Positions 18,161-27,828 of a stretch of 64,000 bases of DNA are shown here, in pieces (positions within the stretch are counted from its first letter, which is position 1; each line of letters starts with the position of its first letter). Source of the DNA: Nostoc sp. LEGE 12450 (GTDB taxonomy: Bacteria > Cyanobacteriota > Cyanobacteriia > Cyanobacteriales > Nostocaceae); contig NZ_JADEXU010000018.1 of the NCBI RefSeq assembly GCF_015206895.1, forward strand, positions 1-64,000. The letters are read 5' to 3'. A model generated the notes under the pieces. It was not told where the DNA came from. It made no database searches and saw only the letters and a program-made list of their open reading frames with translations. Position numbers and translations under genes: made by a program.

Positions 18161-19096
18161 CTAAGTGCCCTGGGGTGCGAACAACACTTGCTTAAGCTGC
18201 TGACAAGCCTTTTCAATTGCATCTATACTACCCGGATTGACCAAACCAAAATAATCAAACACATAAACTCGGTTATTTTTAGTTGCTTGTAGTTGCTGCC
18301 AAAAAGCTTCCTTTTTCAGTGAATCTAAAAGTGCTGCTTCTGAATTCCCTTGTAGGGGATTAACCAAAATTATCACCTCTGGATTTGCTTCTAAAACTTT
18401 CTCAGCAGAAAGCGTCACATAACCACCAATTGGACTTTTTCCTTGTAAATCTGCTGCTATATTTTTCGCCTGAAATTTTGCCAACAAATCCCCTGCCCAA
18501 CTATTTTTATTCGGCGCTAAGATTGGTTGACGACTAACCAGCGCTAAAGTAGAAAAACCTTGAGTTGGCTTTTCTGGCAAGAAAGTTTTATAACGATTTA
18601 ACAAAGGCAGAGGATCGGCATCAATTTTTTTAGCAAGGGTTTTAGTAAGTTCTTCTAGAGATTCCCAGTTATTCACCTTAGTGAGAAAGGTGTTAATTCC
18701 TAGCTGCTGAAGTTTTTGAATTGGGATGTTAGAAAAACCTTCTGCGCCAATAACTAAATCTGGCTTTAGTGCTACAACTTTTTCTAAGTTTGGTGGGTTT
18801 TGTCCTTCACTAACACGGGGAATATCTTTGAATCTTGAGTCATTCTTAAATAATTTGCTACCAGTGATTCCGACAATTTTTGTGGAATTAAGTCGAGAGA
18901 TGATATCAGCAGAAAGAGAAGAAAGAGCAACAACTCTTTTTACCGATCCTGTTGGTAGTTGTTGAGAATTTGCGTTTATCGTCTCAGTAGGGTTTATGAC
19001 TTTTATTTGTGACTGCTGAGTGGTTGCAGTCGTGCAAGCAGCTAAAACTATACTCATCAAAAGTGCTAAAGCAGATAAGAGCCAACGACGATGCAT
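18161..19096 (-). CDS. iron-siderophore/cobalamin-type ABC substrate-binding lipoprotein
   Basis: A 311-residue lipoprotein (lipobox ending LAAC, Cys21) of the FecB/BtuF periplasmic binding family: VKRVVALSSLSADIISRLN near the start, KPDLVIGAEGFSN in the middle, and a long linking helix followed by NNRVYVFDYFGLVNPGS near the end. Such proteins deliver ferric siderophores, heme or B12 to a membrane ABC transporter. No permease or ATPase gene is adjacent, so it either uses one elsewhere or works with the FTR1 system. It converges with FTR1. The ligand cannot be chosen from sequence; iron is favoured by context. Confidence 0.85.
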   Translation of the reverse strand: MHRRWLLSALALLMSIVLAACTTATTQQSQIKVINPTETINANSQQLPTGSVKRVVALSSLSADIISRLNSTKIVGITGSKLFKNDSRFKDIPRVSEGQNPPNLEKVVALKPDLVIGAEGFSNIPIQKLQQLGINTFLTKVNNWESLEELTKTLAKKIDADPLPLLNRYKTFLPEKPTQGFSTLALVSRQPILAPNKNSWAGDLLAKFQAKNIAADLQGKSPIGGYVTLSAEKVLEANPEVIILVNPLQGNSEAALLDSLKKEAFWQQLQATKNNRVYVFDYFGLVNPGSIDAIEKACQQLKQVLFAPQGT

Positions 19097-19543
19097 ATTA
19101 AAATTCCTTCTGGGGTAATAATTGTGTAAGAAGCATACTCAGCAACACATTCAAAAATCGTCAATGTAGCTTTTAGCAATATAGCTATAAAGTACCAAAC
19201 TGGATCGACGAAGCCAGAGATTGAAAAGATGTGGCTAATGGCAACAACTAAAAGTCAAGCTATTCTTGCTTCAAAAAAACTACTAATTTTGGCAGATTTT
19301 GACTAACTAAGGTAGAGGCGGAATCTACCTAATAGTAGACTAGGCTTGCTTTGTATTCAGATGTTTTATACTTCCCTATATGCGTTTATGTCTTTATAAA
19401 AAAATGCGGCAACACAAATAGGGGTTTGGCAGTCTTGGAAAACAGGTTTTAAACCCTTGCTGCTTACTTATATAATTCGATACACGTTACCTACAATTAT
19501 CTGAATTGGGGTCGATGATTATTGTGTCCATCTACTGGTAGAT
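19097..19543. other. divergent intergenic region
   Basis: Control region between the binding-protein gene and the hydrolase gene. Small hairpins are present: GGTAGA/TCTACC (19311-19330) and a TA-rich one near 19443-19454. No RNA gene, operator or coding sequence is recognised. Confidence 0.5.
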
Positions 19544-21043
19544 ATGTCTAACCATCCTTTAAGCGTTGCAAGATCAACATTATTTTGGCGGCGTATACTC
19601 GCCGTTGTTTTCACTACGAGTTCGTTGCTCCCCAACTTTGGAACCGAACCAGCAAGGGCGCAAGTAACCCAATATTGTCAGTTATCATCGTCGGCGGCGA
19701 AAGAAAAAGAAAACTTACGTTTATCAGCTCTTAAAGGCAATCAAGATGCCCAAACCCGCTACCAAAACTTAATAAAAAAACAGGCACAGGAATTACAGGA
19801 GTGCCGCACTCGGACTTGGCCACAAATCCAAGCTGTCTGGTTACGCTTGTATCCTTGTGACATTCAGCCAGGAATAGTTGACCAGATTATGGATCGGATT
19901 GTCAACCGTGGCTATAACCAAGTGTATGTGGAAGTATTTTATGACGGGCAGGCATTATTGCCAGCAAAAGCTAACCCGACAGCTTGGCCTTCTGTAATTC
20001 GCACTCCAGGGACAGAAAACGCTGACTTACTCGCCACAGCAATTCAAAAAGGTCGGCAACGTGGTTTGAAGGTCTACGCCTGGATGTTTACTAACAATTT
20101 CGGCTATACTTACGCCCAGCGACGAGATAGAGAAAGTGCGATCGCTCGAAATGGTAAAGGTCAAACCAGCCTATATGTCGTAGATAACGGCTCTCAACTA
20201 TTTATCGACCCCTACAACTCGCAAGCAAAAAGCGACTACTACCAATTAGTAAAAGAAGTTTTGCGTCGTCGTCCAGATGGCTTGCTATTAGATTATGTGC
20301 GCTATCCGCGCCAAGCAGGAAGTGATTCCATCGCTACCAAAGTTTCAGATTTATGGCTATTTAGTCCCGCAATCCAAGAAGCTTTATTTAAACGGGCACT
20401 GAATTACAAAGGGCTGGACTTAATTCGACGCTATTTGAGCAAGGGATATGTCACCGCCGGAGATATCGCGGAAATCGATAAACTTTATCCCCAGGAAGGG
20501 GAACCGCTTTGGCAAGGACGCATTCCCCCACCAGCGCAAAAATCAATTCTGTCTGCAACCGACAGACAACCGCTTTTGCAATGGGAATTATGGCAGCTAG
20601 CAGTTGCTCACGCCATGCAAGGAATTCTAGATTTTGTCAACATAGCCAGTTATCCAGCAAAGCAGCAAGGTGTTTCCACGGGAGTAGTGTTTTTCCCTGA
20701 TGGCAACCAAACTGTAGGACAAGGGTATGATTCTCGCTTACAACCTTGGGATCGTTTTCCCGCTACATTAGAGTGGCATCCCATGTCTTATGGGAATTGC
20801 GGTAATGTCACTTGTATTGTGGCGCAAGTGAAACGGGTTTTGAGTATGACAAAACCAGGTACAAAAGTGATTCCAGCTTTAGCTGGCAAATGGGGAGAAT
20901 CGGTCAGTAATCGTCCATCCCTTGAAGTGCAAATGCAGGCACTCCGCCAATTTGCGCCCCAACTGAAGGGAGTTAGCCATTTTGCCTATTCTTGGCAATA
21001 TCCTGAGAATGATAATGATCGCAAATTCTGTCGCATTCGGTAA
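19544..21043 (+). CDS. exported glycosyl hydrolase-like protein (GHL10 family)
   Basis: The 499-residue protein has an N-terminal hydrophobic export segment (residues 15-38). A TIM-barrel domain of the glycosyl-hydrolase-like 10 type (PF02638 group) follows: AVWLRLYP near 102, GYNQVYVEVFYDG near 125, GLKVYAWMFTNNFGYTYA near 178, and DGLLLDYVRYPRQ near 246. The Asp in LDYVRYP is the usual active-site candidate. Substrate is unknown; family members are often cell-wall or polysaccharide linked. It is a single gene with a GGGGC/GCCCC hairpin after it. The start is supported only by the signal peptide. Confidence 0.8.
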   Translation: MSNHPLSVARSTLFWRRILAVVFTTSSLLPNFGTEPARAQVTQYCQLSSSAAKEKENLRLSALKGNQDAQTRYQNLIKKQAQELQECRTRTWPQIQAVWLRLYPCDIQPGIVDQIMDRIVNRGYNQVYVEVFYDGQALLPAKANPTAWPSVIRTPGTENADLLATAIQKGRQRGLKVYAWMFTNNFGYTYAQRRDRESAIARNGKGQTSLYVVDNGSQLFIDPYNSQAKSDYYQLVKEVLRRRPDGLLLDYVRYPRQAGSDSIATKVSDLWLFSPAIQEALFKRALNYKGLDLIRRYLSKGYVTAGDIAEIDKLYPQEGEPLWQGRIPPPAQKSILSATDRQPLLQWELWQLAVAHAMQGILDFVNIASYPAKQQGVSTGVVFFPDGNQTVGQGYDSRLQPWDRFPATLEWHPMSYGNCGNVTCIVAQVKRVLSMTKPGTKVIPALAGKWGESVSNRPSLEVQMQALRQFAPQLKGVSHFAYSWQYPENDNDRKFCRIR

Positions 21044-21059
21044 ATAACATAATTCAGGA

Positions 21060-21074
21060 GGGGCTAAATGCCCC
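21060..21074 (+). terminator. short GC hairpin after hydrolase gene
   Basis: GGGGC (21060-21064) and GCCCC (21070-21074) form a 5-bp stem 17 bp after the stop codon. A second inverted repeat, CAGAATTCAG/CTGAATTCTG (about 21086-21147), lies beyond. No U-run follows, so this is a weak call. Confidence 0.4.
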
Positions 21075-21159
21075 GCTACCGCTAACAGAATTCAGAAGGA
21101 AAATTTCCCTCATTTACCTTATTCCCACTAATTGATTCTGAATTCTGGAGCTTCTTCAA

Positions 21160-21756
21160 CTAACTTAAAGCTAAATCTTCTGGTGTATTACAGTTAAACA
21201 GCATTTCGGGTTCTGCTAAAGGCAAAACTTCCACAGGATATTGCCGCAGCCATTGCTGAAACGATCGCCCCCCTTGGTTGATAAACTCTAAAAGTTGTGG
21301 CAAACAGCGACGGCGATAGAAACCACACAGAGGTTCCCAACCTTTGGGATTATGAGCTAAAGCTGCGATCGCATTATTCCCCACGCTATCAAGTCTAGTT
21401 ACCCAATCTTGCAACACCTCAACCCGCAACCTCGGCAAATCGCAAGCCAGTAACAACACCCATTCTGTCTGCACTTCGGCTAGTCCTTGAGCAAAACCAA
21501 CTAAAGGCCCGTGAGATATAGATTCTCCAGATAAAGGTACTTCTCGGATAAATTGGCAACCAGGCAAAAGCAAATCTTGATAGCGTTCTGGCCAGGGAGT
21601 TACTACATAAACAGCCTCAGTACAGCTTTCAGCAATCCCACAAACTCGCTGTAACAACGGCACTCCTTGAATGGAAATCAAGGCTTTATCTTGACCCATC
21701 CGAGAACTTTTACCGCCTGCTAATACAATTGCTGTTAATTCGCTTCTGGTCGTCAT
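21160..21756 (-). CDS. mobA: molybdenum cofactor guanylyltransferase
   Basis: A nucleotidyltransferase of about 198 residues with the MobA signature LAGGKSSRMGQDKA at the N-terminus, LLACDLPRL near 105 (metal-binding Asp) and GFYRRRCLPQL near 145. MobA adds GMP from GTP to molybdopterin to make the cofactor used by nitrate reductase and similar enzymes. An ATG 15 bp further upstream (21771) lies in a CATGCCC tandem repeat, so I use the inner ATG that gives MTTRSELTAIVLAGG. The YyaL-type gene upstream ends only about 28 bp away across the repeat; a functional link is not obvious. Confidence 0.9.
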   Translation of the reverse strand: MTTRSELTAIVLAGGKSSRMGQDKALISIQGVPLLQRVCGIAESCTEAVYVVTPWPERYQDLLLPGCQFIREVPLSGESISHGPLVGFAQGLAEVQTEWVLLLACDLPRLRVEVLQDWVTRLDSVGNNAIAALAHNPKGWEPLCGFYRRRCLPQLLEFINQGGRSFQQWLRQYPVEVLPLAEPEMLFNCNTPEDLALS

Positions 21757-21783
21757 TGCCTCATGCCCCATGCCCCATGCCCA

Positions 21784-23841
21784 TCATCCCCGATTTTGAC
21801 TTTTCTCTACTTGCTGTAATAAATGTTCTACACTTTCTGCTGGAGCAAGACACTTCAAACCTTGGCAAACTAAGCCAACGCTTCCCTCTGGTAAATCAGA
21901 TGTCACGGCAAATACAGCCGTTGGTAGAAACTTGGGGATCAGCGAGTTTATTTGCTCAGTGGTGCTACGAATCAAGGTAGAATTACGATACCAATCCAAA
22001 GCTGTAAACAAGCTGGGACAAGCTTGGGGAGAGCGATGAATTACACTCTTAAAAGCTTTCAAACCAAGTTCCGCTAAATCCAAATAATCTAGATTATCGG
22101 TGAGTAAAGCGAGACGGACAAGATTAGCGATCGCAATTCCATTCGCTGATGGTGTAGCATTATCCACGTAACTGCGTTCTCTGACAATTAAATCTTGACT
22201 AGAATCGCTTGATGTGTTATTGTAACCACCTAATTCTACACTCCAGAGAAATTCGTTGAATTCATCTTGAATAGCGATCGCATTTTCTAACCATTGCTTA
22301 TGCTCAGGGTTGGAAGCTTGTAAATCTAGGAGAGCTTTAATAAAAAAGGCGTAATCTTCAGATTGCGCTAAAACGGTTGGTTCGCCTTGATAGTTGAGTC
22401 GCTGGAAACGCCCATCAACAAACTGATTTTCCAAGATAAAATTCGCTGCTCGTACTGCTAATTCCAAATATAGTGGTTGTTGGAAAACACCAGCAGCCTT
22501 AGCCAGCCCGGAAATCATCAAGCTATTCCAGGCGACAATCATCTTCGTATCTGTCACCGAGGGAATACGACCTGGCCAATTAGCAGTTTTTGCTTCTTGG
22601 TTGTTACGAGCCGGGGGAAAAGTTTCTAGCAACTCAGAACTAACGCCATAGCGAGCGGTAAACAGCTTGTTCAGTGCTGCTTCTAGCGTTGCACTCAGTT
22701 TCCCAGAATTCCTTCTTTGTAAAACATTACGTCCTTCAAAGTTGCCGTTAGGGGTAACAGTAAATTCTTCTTGCAATTCCGTTAATTCTTCAGGCGTTAA
22801 CAGTTCTTGAACTTCGCTGTAACTCCAAACATAAAAAGCTCCTTCTTCTGGTTCTACCGCCGTAGGTTCAGTGAAGCTGTCGGCATCTTGAGAAGCATAG
22901 AAGTAACCTTCCGGTGCGGTCATTTCCCGCTTCAGCCATTGTACAGTACCAGCAACTGCTCTCTCAAACGCTGGTTCCTGTACTCCTGCACTCCATAAAT
23001 TTCCGAGATACTCCACAATCTGTCCATTGTCGTAGAGCATCTTTTCAAAGTGCGGTACTGTCCAAGTTGGGTCAACAGTATAGCGATGAAAACCACCACC
23101 TACATGGTCATAAATGCCTCCCAGCGCTAAATCTAGTCCTCGCTGGGTACAAACTTGCTTGCCATCATAACGAGATTCAAAATTAAATCGAGTTCCCCGC
23201 AGAGCTAATTCTGTATAGGGAATCATCGGAAAGCTATTACCAGATTGACCAGGAGTAATTACACCTGTGCTGGTTTCCCAACCTTGGCGGAGTAATTCAC
23301 GGTCTTCAAGCTCATCTGTTGTACTATCTTGCAACACCGCAGACGTGAGCAGAGACTCAATAATTAAGGCTTTGCGTTGCTGTAATTCTGCTTTTTCGGT
23401 GTCGTAATAACGGCGAAGGGCTTGCAACACCTGCAAAAATCCAGGACGACCATAGCGCGGGTCTACAGGGAAATAAGTCCCAGCGTAAAACGGCACTAAA
23501 TCTTCTGGGGAAAGAAAGATATTCAAAGGCCAACCCCCCTGACCGCTCATCATCTGCAAAGCTTGCATATAGATGCTATCGAGGTCAGGTCTTTCTTCCC
23601 TGTCTACTTTGATGGGAAGATAATTGGTATTCATGTAGTCAGCGATCGCACTATCAGAAAAAGCTTCGCCTTCCATGACAGTACACCAATGGCAACTAGA
23701 ATAGCCAATAGAAAGAAAAATCGGTTTATTTTGCGCCCTTGCAGTTGCAAGCGCTTCGTCACACCAAGGCCACCAATCAATGGGGTTTTCGGCGTGTTTG
23801 CGGAGATAGAGGCTCTTAGCTTCAGCAAGGCGATTAGTCAT
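21784..23841 (-). CDS. thioredoxin-domain protein of the YyaL/SPATA20 family (DUF255)
   Basis: About 685 residues. The N-terminus reads [21 protein letters not shown], the DUF255 hallmark, followed by a thioredoxin-like fold with SSCHWCTVM near residue 55. The rest is an alpha/alpha barrel like N-acylglucosamine 2-epimerases, with [17 protein letters not shown] near 240 and [10 protein letters not shown] near 260. The family is widespread, but its reaction is not settled. I use the second Met (MTNRLAEAK) because homologues begin there; the longer start at 23853 adds four residues. Cys-rich C-terminal segment (CQGLKC) is present. No regulatory site seen. Confidence 0.88.
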   Translation of the reverse strand: MTNRLAEAKSLYLRKHAENPIDWWPWCDEALATARAQNKPIFLSIGYSSCHWCTVMEGEAFSDSAIADYMNTNYLPIKVDREERPDLDSIYMQALQMMSGQGGWPLNIFLSPEDLVPFYAGTYFPVDPRYGRPGFLQVLQALRRYYDTEKAELQQRKALIIESLLTSAVLQDSTTDELEDRELLRQGWETSTGVITPGQSGNSFPMIPYTELALRGTRFNFESRYDGKQVCTQRGLDLALGGIYDHVGGGFHRYTVDPTWTVPHFEKMLYDNGQIVEYLGNLWSAGVQEPAFERAVAGTVQWLKREMTAPEGYFYASQDADSFTEPTAVEPEEGAFYVWSYSEVQELLTPEELTELQEEFTVTPNGNFEGRNVLQRRNSGKLSATLEAALNKLFTARYGVSSELLETFPPARNNQEAKTANWPGRIPSVTDTKMIVAWNSLMISGLAKAAGVFQQPLYLELAVRAANFILENQFVDGRFQRLNYQGEPTVLAQSEDYAFFIKALLDLQASNPEHKQWLENAIAIQDEFNEFLWSVELGGYNNTSSDSSQDLIVRERSYVDNATPSANGIAIANLVRLALLTDNLDYLDLAELGLKAFKSVIHRSPQACPSLFTALDWYRNSTLIRSTTEQINSLIPKFLPTAVFAVTSDLPEGSVGLVCQGLKCLAPAESVEHLLQQVEKSQNRG

Positions 23842-24007
23842 GATCAAATGCAAATAGTTGCCTTCTTTGCTCAGTCTACCTTTTTCCCAAGACTGTTAAC
23901 CTAGACAGCTATGTATATGCAAGATAATCCTACAAGCGACTTACCCCTTGGGTAGGAGTAGTGTATGTCACTGATATCGCCGACACCTGTGTAAGTTGTG
24001 AAATATT

Positions 24008-24163
24008 TTATTGAAAAGATCGCAATAGCAAGCTGACAATATTTGGTGGCGTTTCTGGCACAGGTGATGCTGTCTTTGACTGAATTAAAGTATTTGGGCT
24101 AAGTCCTGCTATCAGGTGGAGCAAGAAGGTGATGATGGCGGCTTGTATAAGTTTTTCCAGCAT
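24008..24163 (-). CDS. small hydrophobic protein, hypothetical
   Basis: A possible 51-residue protein with one N-terminal membrane helix (LIQAAIITFLLHLIAGL) and a Pro/Ser-rich tail containing SPVPETPPN. An AGAGAGA stretch lies 8-10 nt before the ATG at 24163 and could serve as a ribosome site. A longer frame from 24196 is less likely. I do not recognise a family. It lies alone between YyaL and the clpP control region. It may be spurious. Confidence 0.4.
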   Translation of the reverse strand: MLEKLIQAAIITFLLHLIAGLSPNTLIQSKTASPVPETPPNIVSLLLRSFQ

Positions 24164-24196
24164 GGCACGTCTCTCTCTGAGTGGATAGCATTTCAA

Positions 24197-24851
24197 TTAG
24201 GACTGGTTATTCTGAATACACCTCGTACTATCGATTTACCGAATCTAACAAAAATAACTTGATAATTGCTGAGGGAAATCCTAAAAAAATGTTTAAAATG
24301 TTACAGAAATTTAACACAAGTCCCTAAGCAAGTTTGATTTCGGTTATCGGTTTAATGACTACATCGCCAAAGTTATCTAGCAAAGGTCGAGATGATGAAA
24401 TTGGCGATAATTAGAGTTTTTTGATTTGTTCTTCCCTGCATGGGATATTCTCTTAGACAGCTTTTGCGGCTAAAAAGTGCCCTTAAAGGTTGAAAAAGAG
24501 GCAAGGGAGCAGGGAGCAGGAAGCAGAGGGCAGGGAGCAAGGGAAAATGTTGAAGCAGGCAACAGAAGCAATTCATTTATAGGATTCGACCCCGGATGAA
24601 TTGAAACCACTGAAGTTTCGTACCCTGCGGGAAGCTGACGCAACAGTGTTCTTGTCTTAAAACCTTTCCCTGGTTGGTCGCGGCAGGAAACAGATAGCGC
24701 CGGCGGCAAGCGAATCTGCGAGCGTCGGGCAGTTTTTCTTCTGCCTTCCTCAATAAAAATTTAAGTTATATGCTTGAGAACAGTAGAGATAAACCCCAGT
24801 TTCGTGCTGTCACCGATAAAATGTATTTAAAGTAGCCATAAACACGCTTCC
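24197..24851. other. intergenic region upstream of clpP
   Basis: Contains a purine-rich GCAGGGAGCAGG-type low-complexity repeat (24500-24545), the structured element described at 24569-24756, and about 95 bp of AT-rich DNA before clpP that should hold its promoter. No gene of its own. Confidence 0.6.
24569..24756 (+). repeat. structured element, copy A
   Basis: Shares an ordered series of blocks with 48420-48545: a hairpin whose loop holds AGGATTC (CAATTCAT 24569-24576 with ATGAATTG 24596-24603), GTCTTAAAACC (24654-24664), GGTCGCGGCAGGAA (24676-24689) and CAG-T5-CTTCTGCCTTCCTC (24730-24751). GGCAGGA and TTCTGCC can pair. Copy A has about 26 extra GC-rich bases at 24701-24726. Arm sequences differ between copies while pairing is kept, which suggests a folded RNA or foldback element. 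Confidence 0.6.
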
Positions 24852-25463
24852 ATGATTCCTATCGTTATTGAACAATCGGGTCGAGGTGAACGCGCCTTTG
24901 ACATCTACTCACGGCTGTTACGTGAGCGCATCATCTTTTTGGGACAACAAGTTGACAACAACATTGCTAACTTGATTGTTGCCCAACTGCTGTATTTGGA
25001 TGCTGAAGACCCGGAGAAGGACATTTATATGTACATCAATTCTCCCGGTGGTTCGGTGACGGCTGGTATGGGCATTTTTGACACTATGAAACATATTCGC
25101 CCTGATGTCTGTACAATTTGTACCGGATTGGCGGCGAGTATGGGCGCTTTCCTCCTCAGCGCGGGTGCTAAGGGTAAGCGGATGAGTTTACCCCATTCTC
25201 GGATTATGATTCATCAACCTCTCGGTGGCGCTCAAGGACAGGCGACTGATATTGAAATTCAGGCGCGGGAGATCTTGTACCATAAGCAACGGCTAAATAA
25301 CTATTTAGCTGAACATACAGGTCAACCAATTGAGCGCATTGCTGAAGATACTGAACGTGACTTCTTCATGTCACCAGAGGAAGCCAGGGAATACGGTTTG
25401 ATTGACCAAGTGATTGACCGTCACGCTGCTGGTAGCCGTCCAGCTGTTGCTGCTGTGAATTAA
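24852..25463 (+). CDS. clpP: ATP-dependent Clp protease proteolytic subunit
   Basis: A 203-residue serine protease with the complete Ser-His-Asp triad: S96 in [10 protein letters not shown]121 in HQPLGG, and D170 in [18 protein letters not shown] near 63 forms the oxyanion loop. ClpP forms a tetradecameric barrel that works with ClpC or ClpX ATPases in cytosolic protein turnover. Cyanobacteria carry several clpP copies; this one is not next to clpX in the window, so the partner is unknown. A perfect 15-bp terminator hairpin follows at 25514-25549. Confidence 0.97.
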   Translation: MIPIVIEQSGRGERAFDIYSRLLRERIIFLGQQVDNNIANLIVAQLLYLDAEDPEKDIYMYINSPGGSVTAGMGIFDTMKHIRPDVCTICTGLAASMGAFLLSAGAKGKRMSLPHSRIMIHQPLGGAQGQATDIEIQAREILYHKQRLNNYLAEHTGQPIERIAEDTERDFFMSPEEAREYGLIDQVIDRHAAGSRPAVAAVN

Positions 25464-25513
25464 TAGTCACGATTAAATGGTGATTTACCACTTTTAATTC
25501 CCTTAAACCTCAA

Positions 25514-25549
25514 AAATAACCCCTCTTCAGTTATGAAGAGGGGTTATTT
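25514..25549 (+). terminator. bidirectional terminator after clpP
   Basis: AAATAACCCCTCTTC (25514-25528) pairs perfectly with GAAGAGGGGTTATTT (25535-25549) around a 6-nt loop. It sits between clpP and the convergent repeat-domain gene and can serve both. Confidence 0.9.
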
Positions 25550-25579
25550 GAGTTCAAAACTCGATTTAGAAGTTGCAAA

Positions 25580-26107
25580 TCAAAATCCTGCGCTTGAGTC
25601 TGGCTGAGATTGCAGGTATTTGAGAAATCCGTGTAATTCTTCTTCAGTTAGCAAAGTACGTCCCCGTTTACCGTAGGTTTTAATCAGATGCTCCCGTCCC
25701 TGTTCTGGTGTCCATCCTAAGCGGTGCATTGCGACATCTACATTAGCAATTAGATCCGACAAATCTGCTGGTTGAGTTTTCTTTTTTCTCCTTCCTGTTC
25801 CTGTCAGAGGGACTACATCCTCTTTCATCCAACATAATCGTTCGATTTCAGTATTAATTTCCCCCTGCTGTTGTGTCCAACATAACTGTTCGGTGTCAAC
25901 ATCAATTTTGGCGATCACAACTTCATCTAACAGTTGAGATTCAAGATATTGAAGAAATTCTAGTAATTCTACTTCTGTGAGTAAAGTACGCGATCGCTTA
26001 CCATAAGTTTTTTTGAGATGCTCTCGTCCCTGGTCTATTGTCCAGCCTAATCGCTGCATCTCAACATCTGTTTGAGCAATTACTTTAGCAAAATTTACAG
26101 GTTCCAT
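25580..26107 (-). CDS. protein with two copies of a ~50-residue conserved domain
   Basis: A 175-residue protein with a domain of pattern VDxxxxRLGWTxxQGRxHL-xxTYGKRxRTLLT-xxELxxFLxYLxSQ at 10-58 and again at 120-168. Two degenerate half-copies lie between them (IDVDTEQLCWTQQQGE and INTEIERLCWMKED). A basic patch, GRRKKKTQ, precedes the second copy. The same domain closes the upstream neighbour, and the 3' DNA of the two genes is nearly identical over about 130 bp, a sign of recent duplication or gene conversion. No function is known to me; the neighbour's N-terminus suggests a link with DNA repair. Confidence 0.7.
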   Translation of the reverse strand: MEPVNFAKVIAQTDVEMQRLGWTIDQGREHLKKTYGKRSRTLLTEVELLEFLQYLESQLLDEVVIAKIDVDTEQLCWTQQQGEINTEIERLCWMKEDVVPLTGTGRRKKKTQPADLSDLIANVDVAMHRLGWTPEQGREHLIKTYGKRGRTLLTEEELHGFLKYLQSQPDSSAGF

Positions 26108-26187
26108 AACTTCGTCACTGTTTTAACAGCCTGCATCATTTGTCATTTGTGATTGTTAAAGACAAATGACTAATGACAAATGACAAA

Positions 26188-27072
26188 TTAAAATCCCGCT
26201 ATTGGGTCAGGCTGCGATTGGAGGTATTTGAGGAATCCGTGTAATTCTTCTTCAGTTAGCAAAGTACGCCCTCGTTTACCGTAGGTTTTAATCAGATGCT
26301 CCCGTCCCTGTTCTGGTGTCCAGTTTAAACGCTGAAGTTCGACATCTGTTTTTGCAATCACATCCGATAAATCCACGGGTTCAGCTTTCTTCTTTCTCTT
26401 TCCTGTCACTGACTGGGTAGGGACATCCTCTTGAGGGCTGTAACTCCGAGGTGTAAATGGTGTGACATTATTAGCAGAAATTGCTGGAAAGGTTTGATTT
26501 TCTGGCTCGTTATTAAACGTTATTTCTAAGTTTTCAACTGGAGGATCGAATTCTAGCTCCCGGTTGGTAGCCACAGGAAAGTTTTGACTTAAATCTTGGC
26601 TATAGTTATCGCTTGGTAAAGGCACAGCACTACTGTATTCGTACTGTTCGTTACTGGTTGTTACTACTTCTGGTTTGATGTTGCGGACTTTGGAAGTCGG
26701 TATAGATATTTCTTTGTCGCTAACCGCTGGCCATTGACTACCTACAAAATCCCCAGCTTTCGTAGAAGAATAAGTAGATTCACCCAATCCACCTTTGGTA
26801 TTCAAGGAGGGATTTAGCTGCGCTGGAGAAATTGAATTTGAGCTAAATTCCACTGATTCTGGTGGCGAATTTGTAATACCCAAAACTATCAACGCCCTAG
26901 TTCTGGCCTGGTCTTCTGCTGCTTCTACTGTTTCTGCTGCTGCCATACCCGTCGCACGGGTTACGCCTTCAATTTGCACGCTTGCCCGGACAATATATTT
27001 TCCTTGAAAAATTTGCACTAATTCAGAAATCAAGCTGCCGTTGGGATACAAGCTCTGGAATTGAGCCAACAT
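26188..27072 (-). CDS. conserved cyanobacterial protein, Rad52/ERF-like N-terminus plus repeat domain
   Basis: A 294-residue protein. Residues 1-66 are conserved-looking (GKYIVRASVQIEGVTRATG, then AAETVEAAEDQARTRAL), and this beta-hairpin plus long helix resembles the core of Rad52/ERF single-strand annealing proteins. Residues 70-235 are a Ser/Pro/Thr/Asn-rich, probably disordered linker. A basic GKRKKK segment leads into the C-terminal TYGKRGRTLLT domain shared with the next gene downstream. The layout (folded head, disordered linker, small tail domain) recalls DNA-binding proteins, but the annealing role is only an inference from a weak resemblance. Confidence 0.65.
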   Translation of the reverse strand: MLAQFQSLYPNGSLISELVQIFQGKYIVRASVQIEGVTRATGMAAAETVEAAEDQARTRALIVLGITNSPPESVEFSSNSISPAQLNPSLNTKGGLGESTYSSTKAGDFVGSQWPAVSDKEISIPTSKVRNIKPEVVTTSNEQYEYSSAVPLPSDNYSQDLSQNFPVATNRELEFDPPVENLEITFNNEPENQTFPAISANNVTPFTPRSYSPQEDVPTQSVTGKRKKKAEPVDLSDVIAKTDVELQRLNWTPEQGREHLIKTYGKRGRTLLTEEELHGFLKYLQSQPDPIAGF

Positions 27073-27098
27073 AATACTACTACCAATCTAAATCTTTT

Positions 27099-27174
27099 GG
27101 GACTTGGGATTGGGGACTGGGATAGGGGAAAGAATTGTTTTAATCCTCATCCCTAATACCCAATCCCCAGTCCC
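27099..27174. repeat. foldback of G-rich repeat
   Basis: GGGACTTGGGATTGGG (27099-27114) pairs with CCCAATCCCCAGTCCC (27159-27174) with one mismatch. It is made of short GGGACTGGG/GGGATTGGG units, a common low-complexity type here. Confidence 0.7.
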
Positions 27175-27828
27175 TTTTAATGCTTTGTCTAGTGTCCCAA
27201 TTGTAGCAGTAGCTGTTTTTTGACGAAATTTTTGGCTAGTGCTAACTTATCTGGGTAGTCTTGCCTGCAATGCTATACTAATTACCCAACTAGATATCTA
27301 GAACTATTTTCTGGAAGTGCGCTCTAAATCTACAATAATGGAGATAAGGTTCGCCCTCACTGCTAATTAAGCTGCTCACCTAATTGTTACCGATTCTACA
27401 TGTGGGAAAATTGGGTTCACCGGCAGTTCCTCCTAGTTAAAAATCAGATTCTAATGGCGTAAAACTACCTTCACTCTAGACAATCAAACACCTGTAGTTT
27501 CCACGCCACTTGCTTTACTTGGGGAAACCCCAGACGCTCGATGACTCGCTAACGACGGGAACCGCCATCGCGCTTCGCGTCTCCCCTTCTCCCAAAGGGA
27601 GAGGCTAACGCCAAGGGAGAAGACGGGGGCTGCCTCACCGCAGTGGCTCCCCTGCATAGCGCTTTTGGGCAGTATGGATTCTCTAAACCCAACTTCTCAA
27701 AAACCCGTCGCGTAATTCACTAGCGGGGCTAAATTGTAAAATCAGGCGTGTAATCTTAAGTTTGGTTAGGTGAAGTGACTTGAACGCAGGTGAATTCTGA
27801 GAGCATCGTGCAGTGAGAAGTTCGTAGA

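Noticed and set aside
24575-24605. tRNA or tmRNA T-arm, from GGATTCGACCCC
   Set aside because: No acceptor, D or anticodon arms and no CCA end; the stretch is explained by the repeated structured element.
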